DNA of 9,888 nt from Candidatus Woesearchaeota archaeon. Lineage in GTDB: Archaea; Nanobdellota; Nanobdellia; Woesearchaeales; GW2011-AR9. Shown here piece after piece: positions 1 through 4,440 of the stretch. The notes beneath the pieces are model-generated. The model was not told the origin of the DNA, made no database searches, and worked only from the letters and a program-made list of their open reading frames with translations. Both the position numbers and the translations under genes were made by a program. Position 1 is the first letter of the stretch. Each line of letters opens with the position of its first letter. The stretch covers positions 1 through 9,888 of the forward strand of contig JABMOA010000142.1 of assembly GCA_013204355.1 (NCBI GenBank). Reading direction: 5' to 3'.

Positions 1-99
1 ACCCATATCTAACAGAACAACTTCATCATCAACTTTAATTGCAACAGAATTTCCTTCCGTTCTGGAGAACCCTCCGATTGTACAAATTTCAATAGGCAT
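1..99 (-). CDS. RNase J-like beta-CASP/metallo-beta-lactamase nuclease, N-terminus only (partial)
   Basis: Reading on the minus strand from ATG at 99, 33 codons run open to the window edge. They begin MPIEICTIGGFSRTEGNS and end with DEVVLLDMG. This matches the start of archaeal RNase J-like proteins, where 'IEICxxGGxxExGxN' and a 'VxLDMG' strand form the first beta sheet of the metallo-beta-lactamase fold. The family are zinc-dependent 5'-3' exoribonucleases and endoribonucleases of RNA turnover. The catalytic HxHxDH motif lies outside the window, so activity cannot be judged. A GAGG lies only two bases before the ATG, too close to act as a normal ribosome binding site. A TATA-like TTTTTAAA at 121-128 places the transcript start near the ATG, so translation is probably leaderless. 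Another metallo-beta-lactamase family member is possible. Confidence 0.6.
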   Translation of the reverse strand, partial: MPIEICTIGGFSRTEGNSVAIKVDDEVVLLDMG

Positions 100-120
100 A
101 TCCTCAATAGAACTTATAAG

Positions 121-128
121 TTTAAAAA
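121..128 (-). promoter_or_regulatory. TATA box for the RNase J-like gene
   Basis: TTTTTAAA on the minus strand, centred about 26 nt upstream of the ATG at 99. This is the usual archaeal distance from TATA box to transcription start, so the transcript would begin at or next to the start codon. Confidence 0.45.
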
Positions 129-199
129 TGTTCGGATTACTAAAAAAAGAAAAAATAACAATTATTCATATTAATCTATTACAAATAATTTTTTTTAAA

Positions 200-244
200 A
201 TATAAAATTACACTTATTTTTTAAGATTTTATTAAAAGAAAATA
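200..244 (-). terminator. T-rich termination region downstream of tRNA-Leu
   Basis: Immediately 3' of the tRNA on the minus strand the sequence is TATTTTCTTTTAATAAAATC, followed by more T-rich DNA. Archaeal RNA polymerase terminates at such T runs without needing a hairpin. No strong stem is seen. The whole 100-244 gap otherwise holds only the promoter of the RNase J-like gene and AT-rich sequence. Confidence 0.4.
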
Positions 245-375
245 TGCGGACGGCAGGACTTGAACCTGCGAAGGCACTAAGCCAATGGATTTTGAGTCCA
301 TCCCATTTAGTCTGAAATCCTGATTTTAAACTTATGAAAATCTTGATTTTCAGTTGACCACTCTGGCACGTCCGC
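245..375 (-). tRNA. tRNA-Leu(CAA) with a 47-nt intron in the D arm
   Basis: On the minus strand the acceptor arm GCGGACG (375-369) pairs perfectly with CGTCCGC (252-246), followed by discriminator A at 245; CCA is not encoded. The anticodon stem ATGGA (301-297) / TCCAT (289-285) encloses loop CTCAAAA with anticodon CAA at 294-292, reading UUG leucine codons. A long variable arm (284-270, stem GGC/GCC) marks a class II tRNA, as expected for Leu. The T arm is GCAGG-TTCAAGT-CCTGC. The D arm starts CCAGAGTGGTCAA and resumes at ATGG; the DNA between does not belong to a tRNA and is interpreted as an intron at 307-353. Without it the tRNA is 84 nt with a three-pair D stem (CCA/TGG) and a G13-A22 mismatch. 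Identity is secure; the exact splice points are inferred. Confidence 0.93.
307..353 (-). other. Non-canonical tRNA intron (position 21/22) with bulge-helix-bulge
   Basis: The exon-intron junctions can be folded as a good archaeal splicing substrate on the minus strand. A central four-pair helix GGTC (359-356) / GACT (312-309, one G-U pair) is flanked by three-base bulges AAC (355-353) and AAA (308-306). An inner helix pairs TGAAAATC (352-345) with GATTTCA (319-313), with one bulged A. Inside this, GATTTT (342-337) pairs with AAAATC (327-322) around a nine-base loop. Cutting each bulge after its second base, as archaeal tRNA endonuclease does, removes 47 nt. The intron also contains two similar blocks, TGAAAATCAAGATTTTCA and TTAAAATCAGGATTTCA, suggesting an internal duplication. 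The outer exon helix is weak (CCA/TGG with unpaired GAGT). Confidence 0.75.
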
Positions 376-403
376 GTGAAGTATATCACTAACGAAGTAA
401 CTA

Positions 404-420
404 TTTTATAAAAGTTTCCA
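404..420 (-). promoter_or_regulatory. TATA box and BRE-like element for tRNA-Leu
   Basis: On the minus strand, GGAAAC followed by TTTTATAAAA (413-404) matches an archaeal BRE plus TATA box. Its centre is about 33 nt upstream of the mature tRNA 5' end, which leaves a short 5' leader for RNase P to remove. Confidence 0.6.
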
Positions 421-442
421 CTTGAATTGAAGTATCCCCCAT

Positions 443-452
443 ATTTATATAA
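443..452 (+). promoter_or_regulatory. TATA box for the membrane-anchored winged-helix gene
   Basis: ATTTATATAA is centred about 26 nt before the ATG at 474, so the transcript should begin at or within a base or two of the start codon. It is divergent from the tRNA promoter at 404-420. Confidence 0.6.
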
Positions 453-473
453 GGTAATACTTTTCTAATATCT

Positions 474-1388
474 ATGAAGAAGTTATATATTTTAGTTATT
501 TTATTACTCCTACCTCTAACATATGCAAATGTAGAATTTGAATTTCAAACTCCTTTAGGGGAAGATCTTTCTAAACATATTGTTACATTACAATATGGGG
601 ATAATGTGCAGAAAGCAGTTTTAGATTCAAAAATATATGGTTTAACACTTCCAGATGCAACGTATAATTTTGAAGTAATTGTAGATAATCCTTTAACACC
701 CACCCCAGATTATTTTGGGAAAAAAAATGTTATTTTAACATCAGCTTTCAAAGAACGATTTCTTATTTTTCCAATTGGTTATGTACAAGGAACTGTTTTA
801 GATGAACAAGGAAATTTAGTTTCTAAAGCTGAACTTCAATTTTCTTGCTATACTGCTAAAGACGTTTCATTTCCCAAAATAGTTGATAAAACAGGATTTT
901 TTGCAATTCCTAATTTCCCAGAAGGCAAATGTATGCTTATAGCAAATGATGGATATCTTGCAGGAAGGACGGAATTTTTAGTACAGAAAGGTCAACCTAC
1001 AGAAGTGAAGGTTGTTTTAAATGAGCCATTAGGTAATTCTTTGTTAATCTGGCCTTATTTTCTTGTAATTTTAATAATATTTTTAATAGGATTTTACTTT
1101 AAAAAAAGAAGAAAAACAATCTCAAAACCGAAAGATTATGTAGAAAAGAGATATAATAATTCAGAAACAATTCTCAAAACACTTTCAGAAAAAGAGAAGA
1201 AAGTAGTTTTTTTTCTATTAGAAAACAACAATAAATCATCTCAATCCAAGATAAGACATGCAACAAGAATTCCCAGAACAAGCCTTTCAAGAGTTCTTCA
1301 GAAACTTGAACGAAAAAACATCATTACAATAGAAAAACACGGAAAACTCGTTACAATTACATTAACTGATTTCTTTTTAGGCAAATAA
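474..1388 (+). CDS. Membrane-anchored winged-helix protein with extracytoplasmic beta domain; putative one-component transmembrane regulator
   Basis: The 304-residue protein begins with a signal peptide (1-18, likely cleavage after LTYA, or an uncleaved anchor). An outside region of about 165 residues follows. Its second half (104-183, VQGTVLDEQGNLVSKAEL... to VVLNEP) looks like a carboxypeptidase-regulatory-like or Ig-like beta domain with two cysteines (125, 153). A single membrane helix at 189-209 (LLIWPYFLVILIIFLIGFYF) is followed by the basic stop-transfer KKRRK. The cytoplasmic tail (about 231-300) has the MarR-like winged-helix pattern: LSEKEKKVVFFLLENN, then SQSKIRHATRIPRTSLSRVLQKLERKNII, then a wing KHGKLVTITLTD. 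The layout implies direct coupling of an outside signal to DNA binding without a phosphorelay. Ligand and targets are unknown. No Shine-Dalgarno is seen, consistent with leaderless translation. The start is fixed by the signal peptide and TATA distance. Confidence 0.8.
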   Translation: MKKLYILVILLLLPLTYANVEFEFQTPLGEDLSKHIVTLQYGDNVQKAVLDSKIYGLTLPDATYNFEVIVDNPLTPTPDYFGKKNVILTSAFKERFLIFPIGYVQGTVLDEQGNLVSKAELQFSCYTAKDVSFPKIVDKTGFFAIPNFPEGKCMLIANDGYLAGRTEFLVQKGQPTEVKVVLNEPLGNSLLIWPYFLVILIIFLIGFYFKKRRKTISKPKDYVEKRYNNSETILKTLSEKEKKVVFFLLENNNKSSQSKIRHATRIPRTSLSRVLQKLERKNIITIEKHGKLVTITLTDFFLGK

Positions 1389-1499
1389 GCTGTTTGGGCA
1401 TCATTCTCCAGTTTATGTCAACATTGAAGCCAATTTTATTCTTCTTTCAACCCATCTACCCACCCAAGTAATATATATTTGTTTTACAATTATACCCCT
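1389..1499 (+). other. Intergenic gap between two + strand genes
   Basis: The gap holds a weak T-rich stretch (1434-1448) that could end the upstream transcript and a TATA box for the downstream gene. No RNA gene or further ORF is apparent. Confidence 0.4.
1468..1480 (+). promoter_or_regulatory. TATA box for the repeat surface protein gene
   Basis: GTAATATATATTT centred near 1474 predicts transcription from about 1500. That is exactly the first in-frame ATG (1500), while the better ribosome-binding context belongs to the ATG at 1524. Confidence 0.5.
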
Positions 1500-1510
1500 A
1501 TGAATAACAC

Positions 1511-1515
1511 GAGGT
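1511..1515 (+). promoter_or_regulatory. Shine-Dalgarno-like GAGGT deciding between two starts
   Basis: GAGGT lies eight bases before ATG 1524, a normal spacing, and favours that start with a leader of about 24 nt. If the transcript is leaderless instead, translation would start at ATG 1500 and add eight residues (MNNTRSYT) before the signal peptide. Confidence 0.45.
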
Positions 1516-1523
1516 CATACACA

Positions 1524-2852
1524 ATGAAAATATTAAAAATAGTATTTGTACTTGCAATTATGTTTGCAGCTATACTTGTACCCGTATACGCGCAAAGCGA
1601 TTCAATAGAAATAACGGGAACAAGCCCAGAAGCTGGTTTTGCAGATATTGATTGGGATCACCAAAGGGGTCAAGGGGAAACTTTTGATTTGTATAATGTC
1701 AAATGGAATAAAGGAACCGTATTAAAACAAGATCATTCAGATTCATGGGTAAAACCTAACAACTATTATTTACGAGAACTGGCGCCTGGTCCTTGGACCT
1801 TTCAAGTTTGTTTAAGTGAAAATAAAGTTGTAGATGAATCAAGTTGTGGTAATACAATCACCGTTAATGTTAAGGATTTTTCAAATGAAAAATTAGTATT
1901 AACAGGTTCAAATAATGAACCTAGTTATGCAAACATGGATTGGAATGATGTCAAAGGTTTGGGAACTAATTTTGATAAATATAATGTTCGTTGGGCAAAA
2001 GGAACTTCTTTAGGGACAGGTTATGCAGATTCTTGGATTAGTTTTGGAAGCTATTATAATTTAGGTAATTTAAAAGAAGGCCCTTGGACTTTTCAAGTGT
2101 GTCTTTCAGAAAATAAAAATGTGTTTGAAAACACATGTAGTAACATTAAAACTGTTAATGTTAAAGGTAAATACACTGCACCTATAGAAAGTACTTCTTC
2201 ATCTTCAACAATTGTTTTAACAGGTTCAAATAATGAACCAGGATTTGCGAATATGGATTGGAATGATCTAAAGGGTTTGGGAACTAAATTTGATAAATAC
2301 AATGTTCGTTCAAGTAAAGGAACCGTGCTAAACCAAGATCCTGCTAATGCATGGGTTAGTTATGGAAGTTATTACAACTTAGGTAATTTAGAAGAAGGGC
2401 CTTGGACTTTTCAAGTATGTCTAAGTAAAAATAAAAACAGTGTAGATAACACTTGTAGTAATATTGAAACAGTCTATGTATTAGATTATCCAGTTAACTA
2501 CATTGAAAATGAGATCATAACTGCAATTCCAGAATTACCAGAAGTTTCACCCAATCTTCCTTTACCAGCGGAAATAATTCCTACAATCACCACAGAATGT
2601 AATAATGGATGTTCTTACAATGATAAGTGTCTTCCAATCGGTACACGAATTCGTAATAGCGAAAACAAATTTTGTAGTTGGGATGGAACCATGCAACCTC
2701 AAATTACACCCGGACTCACCTGTCAGAATGATTATGAGTGTTCCACCAACTCTTGTCTTAGCGGATTGTGTACCGACCTTTCTGGTCAGCTACAAGAACA
2801 AAATAACTTATTAGAACGAATCTTAGGTTGGTTATCGGGTAGATTCAGATAA
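1524..2852 (+). CDS. Secreted surface protein with three tandem beta-type repeats and a Cys-rich C-terminal segment
   Basis: The 442-residue product has a clear signal peptide (1-23, cleavage after VPVYA). Three homologous repeats follow, beginning near 28, 124 and 230. Each carries ITGTSPE/LTGSNNEP, then (D/N)MDWND..G.G..FD.YNVR..KG, and then GPWTFQVCLSENK followed by a second Cys. The two Cys per repeat could form a disulfide. The pattern suggests a fibronectin-III or Ig-like strand sandwich. Next comes a linker rich in Pro, Ile and Glu, then a Cys-rich block (CNNGCSYNDKCLPIG, FCSWDG, CQNDYECSTNSCLSGLC). The C-terminus is a short amphipathic tail, QEQNNLLERILGWLSGRF. I recognise this Cys block plus tail as a recurring ending in DPANN secreted proteins. 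No transmembrane anchor is present. The exact function is unknown; adhesion or envelope structure is an inference. An upstream TTG at 1479 and an ATG at 1500 are alternative starts. Confidence 0.78.
   Translation: MKILKIVFVLAIMFAAILVPVYAQSDSIEITGTSPEAGFADIDWDHQRGQGETFDLYNVKWNKGTVLKQDHSDSWVKPNNYYLRELAPGPWTFQVCLSENKVVDESSCGNTITVNVKDFSNEKLVLTGSNNEPSYANMDWNDVKGLGTNFDKYNVRWAKGTSLGTGYADSWISFGSYYNLGNLKEGPWTFQVCLSENKNVFENTCSNIKTVNVKGKYTAPIESTSSSSTIVLTGSNNEPGFANMDWNDLKGLGTKFDKYNVRSSKGTVLNQDPANAWVSYGSYYNLGNLEEGPWTFQVCLSKNKNSVDNTCSNIETVYVLDYPVNYIENEIITAIPELPEVSPNLPLPAEIIPTITTECNNGCSYNDKCLPIGTRIRNSENKFCSWDGTMQPQITPGLTCQNDYECSTNSCLSGLCTDLSGQLQEQNNLLERILGWLSGRFR
1605..2490 (+). repeat. Three in-frame tandem coding repeats (about 288, 318 and 280 nt)
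   Basis: Repeat units begin near 1605, 1893 and 2211. Units 2 and 3 are much closer to each other, sharing AACAGGTTCAAATAATGAAC at 1901 and 2219 (period 318) and long further matches, while unit 1 is more divergent. The third unit appears to be a fairly recent duplication of the second. Confidence 0.85.
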
Positions 2853-2885
2853 GTTTTTCTTTTTTTTTCTTTTATATTTCTTTCT
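2853..2885 (+). terminator. T-run terminator after the repeat protein gene
   Basis: The stop codon is followed directly by GTTTTTCTTTTTTTTTCTTT and more T-rich sequence, a typical hairpin-free archaeal terminator. It separates this gene from the convergent operon. Confidence 0.7.
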
Positions 2886-2900
2886 AAGAATTGATTCAAA

Positions 2901-2912
2901 CAAAAAATAAAT
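2901..2912 (-). terminator. T-run terminator of the three-gene minus operon
   Basis: On the minus strand the DNA just past the stop at 2913 reads ATTTATTTTTTG. With the plus-strand run at 2853-2885 it makes a bidirectional termination zone between convergent genes. Confidence 0.5.
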
Positions 2913-3578
2913 TTATTGAATTCCACGTAACTGATCTTCAATATCTTTCAACTGATTTTCCAAATCATCTAAATCTGATTTAGGTGCAACTGGTTTTGGC
3001 ATTGGTGGAGCCATAGGAACTGGTGCAGACGCTTGAACTCGTTGTTGAGGCACATTAAAAGGTGTAGCGGGAGGAACTGAATTTGGTAAAGGTTGTGGCA
3101 TTGAACCATCTGGAAACGTAGACACAACATTTACTGACATATCAGGTATCTTTGGACCTCTCGCCATTTCTCTTGCAGAAATAACTTCTACTTTTTCCAT
3201 CTCTTGTTGTTTTTGTCTTTTTTCTTCGTACCGAGAAACTGCTTTTAACTTACCTTTAGGTAAATGTTTTTTCAACCTATGTTCAATTAATAAATTTAAA
3301 TCTTTAACTTCATCTTTTAATTGTGCAAATAACGTTACTTTTTCTTCTTGAATACGCATAAATTTTTCATGTGCTTGCATAAAAATAATTACTTCTCGTA
3401 AAGATTCAAGAATATCTTTCCTGATACTTTTTGGATCTGACAACTGGACCATATATGCAGGACCTATCTCATGTTTTACAACTTTTTTTAGAGGTACAGA
3501 TTTATGTTTAGGTAAACTAGTTTTCTTTGTAACTTTTCTTTTAGTTGTTCTTTTATGAGTTGTCTTGCGTTTTACCAT
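2913..3578 (-). CDS. Unrecognised basic/coiled-coil/proline-rich protein, last gene of a three-gene operon
   Basis: The 221-residue protein is not recognised. Its parts are a very basic, Lys/Arg/Thr-rich N-terminus (1-36), a helical segment (about 50-130, from SIRKDILESLREVIIFMQAHEKF through EEKRQKQQEMEKVEV), a Pro-rich and probably disordered linker (about 140-200), and a short terminal coiled coil (DLDDLENQLKDIEDQLRG, 203-219). No signal peptide or membrane helix is seen, so it is cytoplasmic. The basic tail could bind nucleic acid or acidic lipid, which is inference. It starts five bases after the stop of the preceding gene, with no evident Shine-Dalgarno, so translation is probably coupled. 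Co-expression with two other coiled-coil proteins suggests a complex. Confidence 0.72.
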   Translation of the reverse strand: MVKRKTTHKRTTKRKVTKKTSLPKHKSVPLKKVVKHEIGPAYMVQLSDPKSIRKDILESLREVIIFMQAHEKFMRIQEEKVTLFAQLKDEVKDLNLLIEHRLKKHLPKGKLKAVSRYEEKRQKQQEMEKVEVISAREMARGPKIPDMSVNVVSTFPDGSMPQPLPNSVPPATPFNVPQQRVQASAPVPMAPPMPKPVAPKSDLDDLENQLKDIEDQLRGIQ

Positions 3579-3583
3579 AGTTA

Positions 3584-3811
3584 TTAGAATTGTTGAGGTT
3601 CATTTAAAGAATGGTCTACAAAATCAACCTTCTTTTCAACTTCAGCCAATGTGTTTTGCCATAATTCAATTTGGTGGTCTTCCTCATTTTTTAAATCATG
3701 AATTTTTAATAAAGTTTGCTTCGCATCCTCTAATTTAGATTTTACAGCTTTAACTATTCCTAATACATCATTATAATCATCTACTTTTACGAAAACTGGC
3801 ATTCTTTCCAT
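3584..3811 (-). CDS. Small coiled-coil protein, paralogous to the C-terminal domain of the upstream operon gene
   Basis: The chosen start is ATG at 3811 (75 residues, MERMPVFVKVDDYND...). GAGGTGA at 3823-3817 sits five bases before it, whereas a GTG at 3820 is part of that ribosome binding site; an ATG at 3802 is also possible. The product is acidic and nearly all helical after a short strand 'PVFVKV'. It aligns with the last 70 residues of the preceding gene: P-V/L-F/Y-V/I-K-V/M-x-x-Y-x-x-V/I-L-G, and further on a shared NEE..H...L..T. The Shine-Dalgarno overlaps the upstream stop codon, indicating coupling in one operon. No enzyme motif is visible and the function is unknown. A helical assembly or adaptor role is inferred. 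Confidence 0.72.
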   Translation of the reverse strand: MERMPVFVKVDDYNDVLGIVKAVKSKLEDAKQTLLKIHDLKNEEDHQIELWQNTLAEVEKKVDFVDHSLNEPQQF

Positions 3812-3822
3812 CCTTGTCACCT

Positions 3823-4326
3823 CTATTCCTGAACCTTAAATAAGGTTTTATCTGTTTCTAATAATTTATCATGAATTTGCTTCATGGTATTTTTTAATTT
3901 TCCATATTGGTGTTCCTCATTAAATTCTGATTCTTCTAAAATTTTACTTGATTTATTTAAATTAGTGAAATCTGTTTTTAATTCTTCTAACTCACCAAGG
4001 ATTGTTTGATACACTTCCATTTTAATATATAATGGCCCTTCTGCACCAAATATTTCTCGTGGTTGCATTGGTTTTGGCATATCTCCTTTTTCTTGAAATT
4101 CAGGAACAAATACATTTTGTTCTGCAGGATTTTCTTTTTGTTCTTCACGTAGGATAGGTCTTGAAGGAGGTAATGGAGTTCTTCCCACACCAACTGCTTC
4201 TTTAACACTTCGTGGTTCAATAATTCTTTGTGCAGGTGTACTAGAAGGAAACTTTAATGCATTCGTTTCCATTCCTTGCGGAAACGGAACCTTAGGTACT
4301 TTTTTCTTGCCAAATAACCATCCCAT
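3823..4326 (-). CDS. Unrecognised protein with short hydrophobic/basic N-terminus, proline-rich linker and C-terminal coiled-coil domain; first gene of operon
   Basis: The 167-residue protein starts MGWLFGKKKVPKVPFPQGM. This is a short aromatic and basic segment that could act as a membrane-targeting amphipathic tip, since it is too short to span the membrane. A Pro/Glu-rich, probably disordered stretch (about 25-95) follows, then a helical domain (97-165) starting GPLYIKMEVYQTILGELEELK. That domain is homologous to the whole of the next gene's product. There is no signal peptide or catalytic motif. A TATA box at 4352-4359 is about 30 nt upstream, so the operon mRNA is probably leaderless or nearly so. 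The stop is one base into the Shine-Dalgarno of the following gene. The family is likely lineage-restricted; the function is not known to me. Confidence 0.75.
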   Translation of the reverse strand: MGWLFGKKKVPKVPFPQGMETNALKFPSSTPAQRIIEPRSVKEAVGVGRTPLPPSRPILREEQKENPAEQNVFVPEFQEKGDMPKPMQPREIFGAEGPLYIKMEVYQTILGELEELKTDFTNLNKSSKILEESEFNEEHQYGKLKNTMKQIHDKLLETDKTLFKVQE

Positions 4327-4351
4327 AATTTCATTTAAAAGCAGAAGAGCC

Positions 4352-4359
4352 TATTTAAA
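4352..4359 (-). promoter_or_regulatory. TATA box for the coiled-coil operon
   Basis: TTTAAATA on the minus strand, about 26 to 33 nt before the ATG at 4326. It faces away from the + strand promoter at 4407-4417, so 4327-4440 is a divergent promoter region. Confidence 0.5.
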
Positions 4360-4406
4360 CTTTGTTTAGTATTTGATAATAGTAAAACAATGTTTCCAGG
4401 ATGAGA

Positions 4407-4417
4407 ATATATTTATA
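4407..4417 (+). promoter_or_regulatory. TATA box for the lamin-tail surface protein gene
   Basis: ATATATTTATA is centred about 28 nt before ATG 4441, predicting a leaderless transcript. No Shine-Dalgarno is seen in TTTTCTGTGAAAA before the start. Confidence 0.55.
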
Positions 4418-4440
4418 GGATTTTCCATTTTCTGTGAAAA

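Noticed and set aside
101..105. GAGGA as a ribosome binding site for the RNase J-like gene
   Set aside because: It is only one to two bases from the ATG at 99, too close; the TATA distance fits leaderless translation better.
304..350. Alternative tRNA intron boundaries giving a four-pair D stem (CCAG/CTGG)
   Set aside because: Removing 304-350 gives a slightly better D stem, but the flanks cannot form a bulge-helix-bulge, while the 307-353 boundaries can.
195..389. Minus-strand open frame over the tRNA
   Set aside because: It runs through the tRNA-Leu gene and its intron; the RNA structure explains the sequence and the peptide looks random.
1605..2490. CRISPR-like or satellite repeats
   Set aside because: The repeats are about 290-320 nt, in frame, degenerate at synonymous sites and encode homologous protein domains, so they are coding repeats.
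2605..2814. Shifted plus-strand frame within the repeat protein gene, and the minus-strand frame at 2093-2302
   Set aside because: Both lie in the coding region of the secreted repeat protein, whose frame shows signal peptide, repeats and Cys modules; these have no independent signals.
3818..3820. GTG at 3820 as the start of the small coiled-coil gene
   Set aside because: It falls within the GAGGTGA Shine-Dalgarno-like element that serves ATG 3811.
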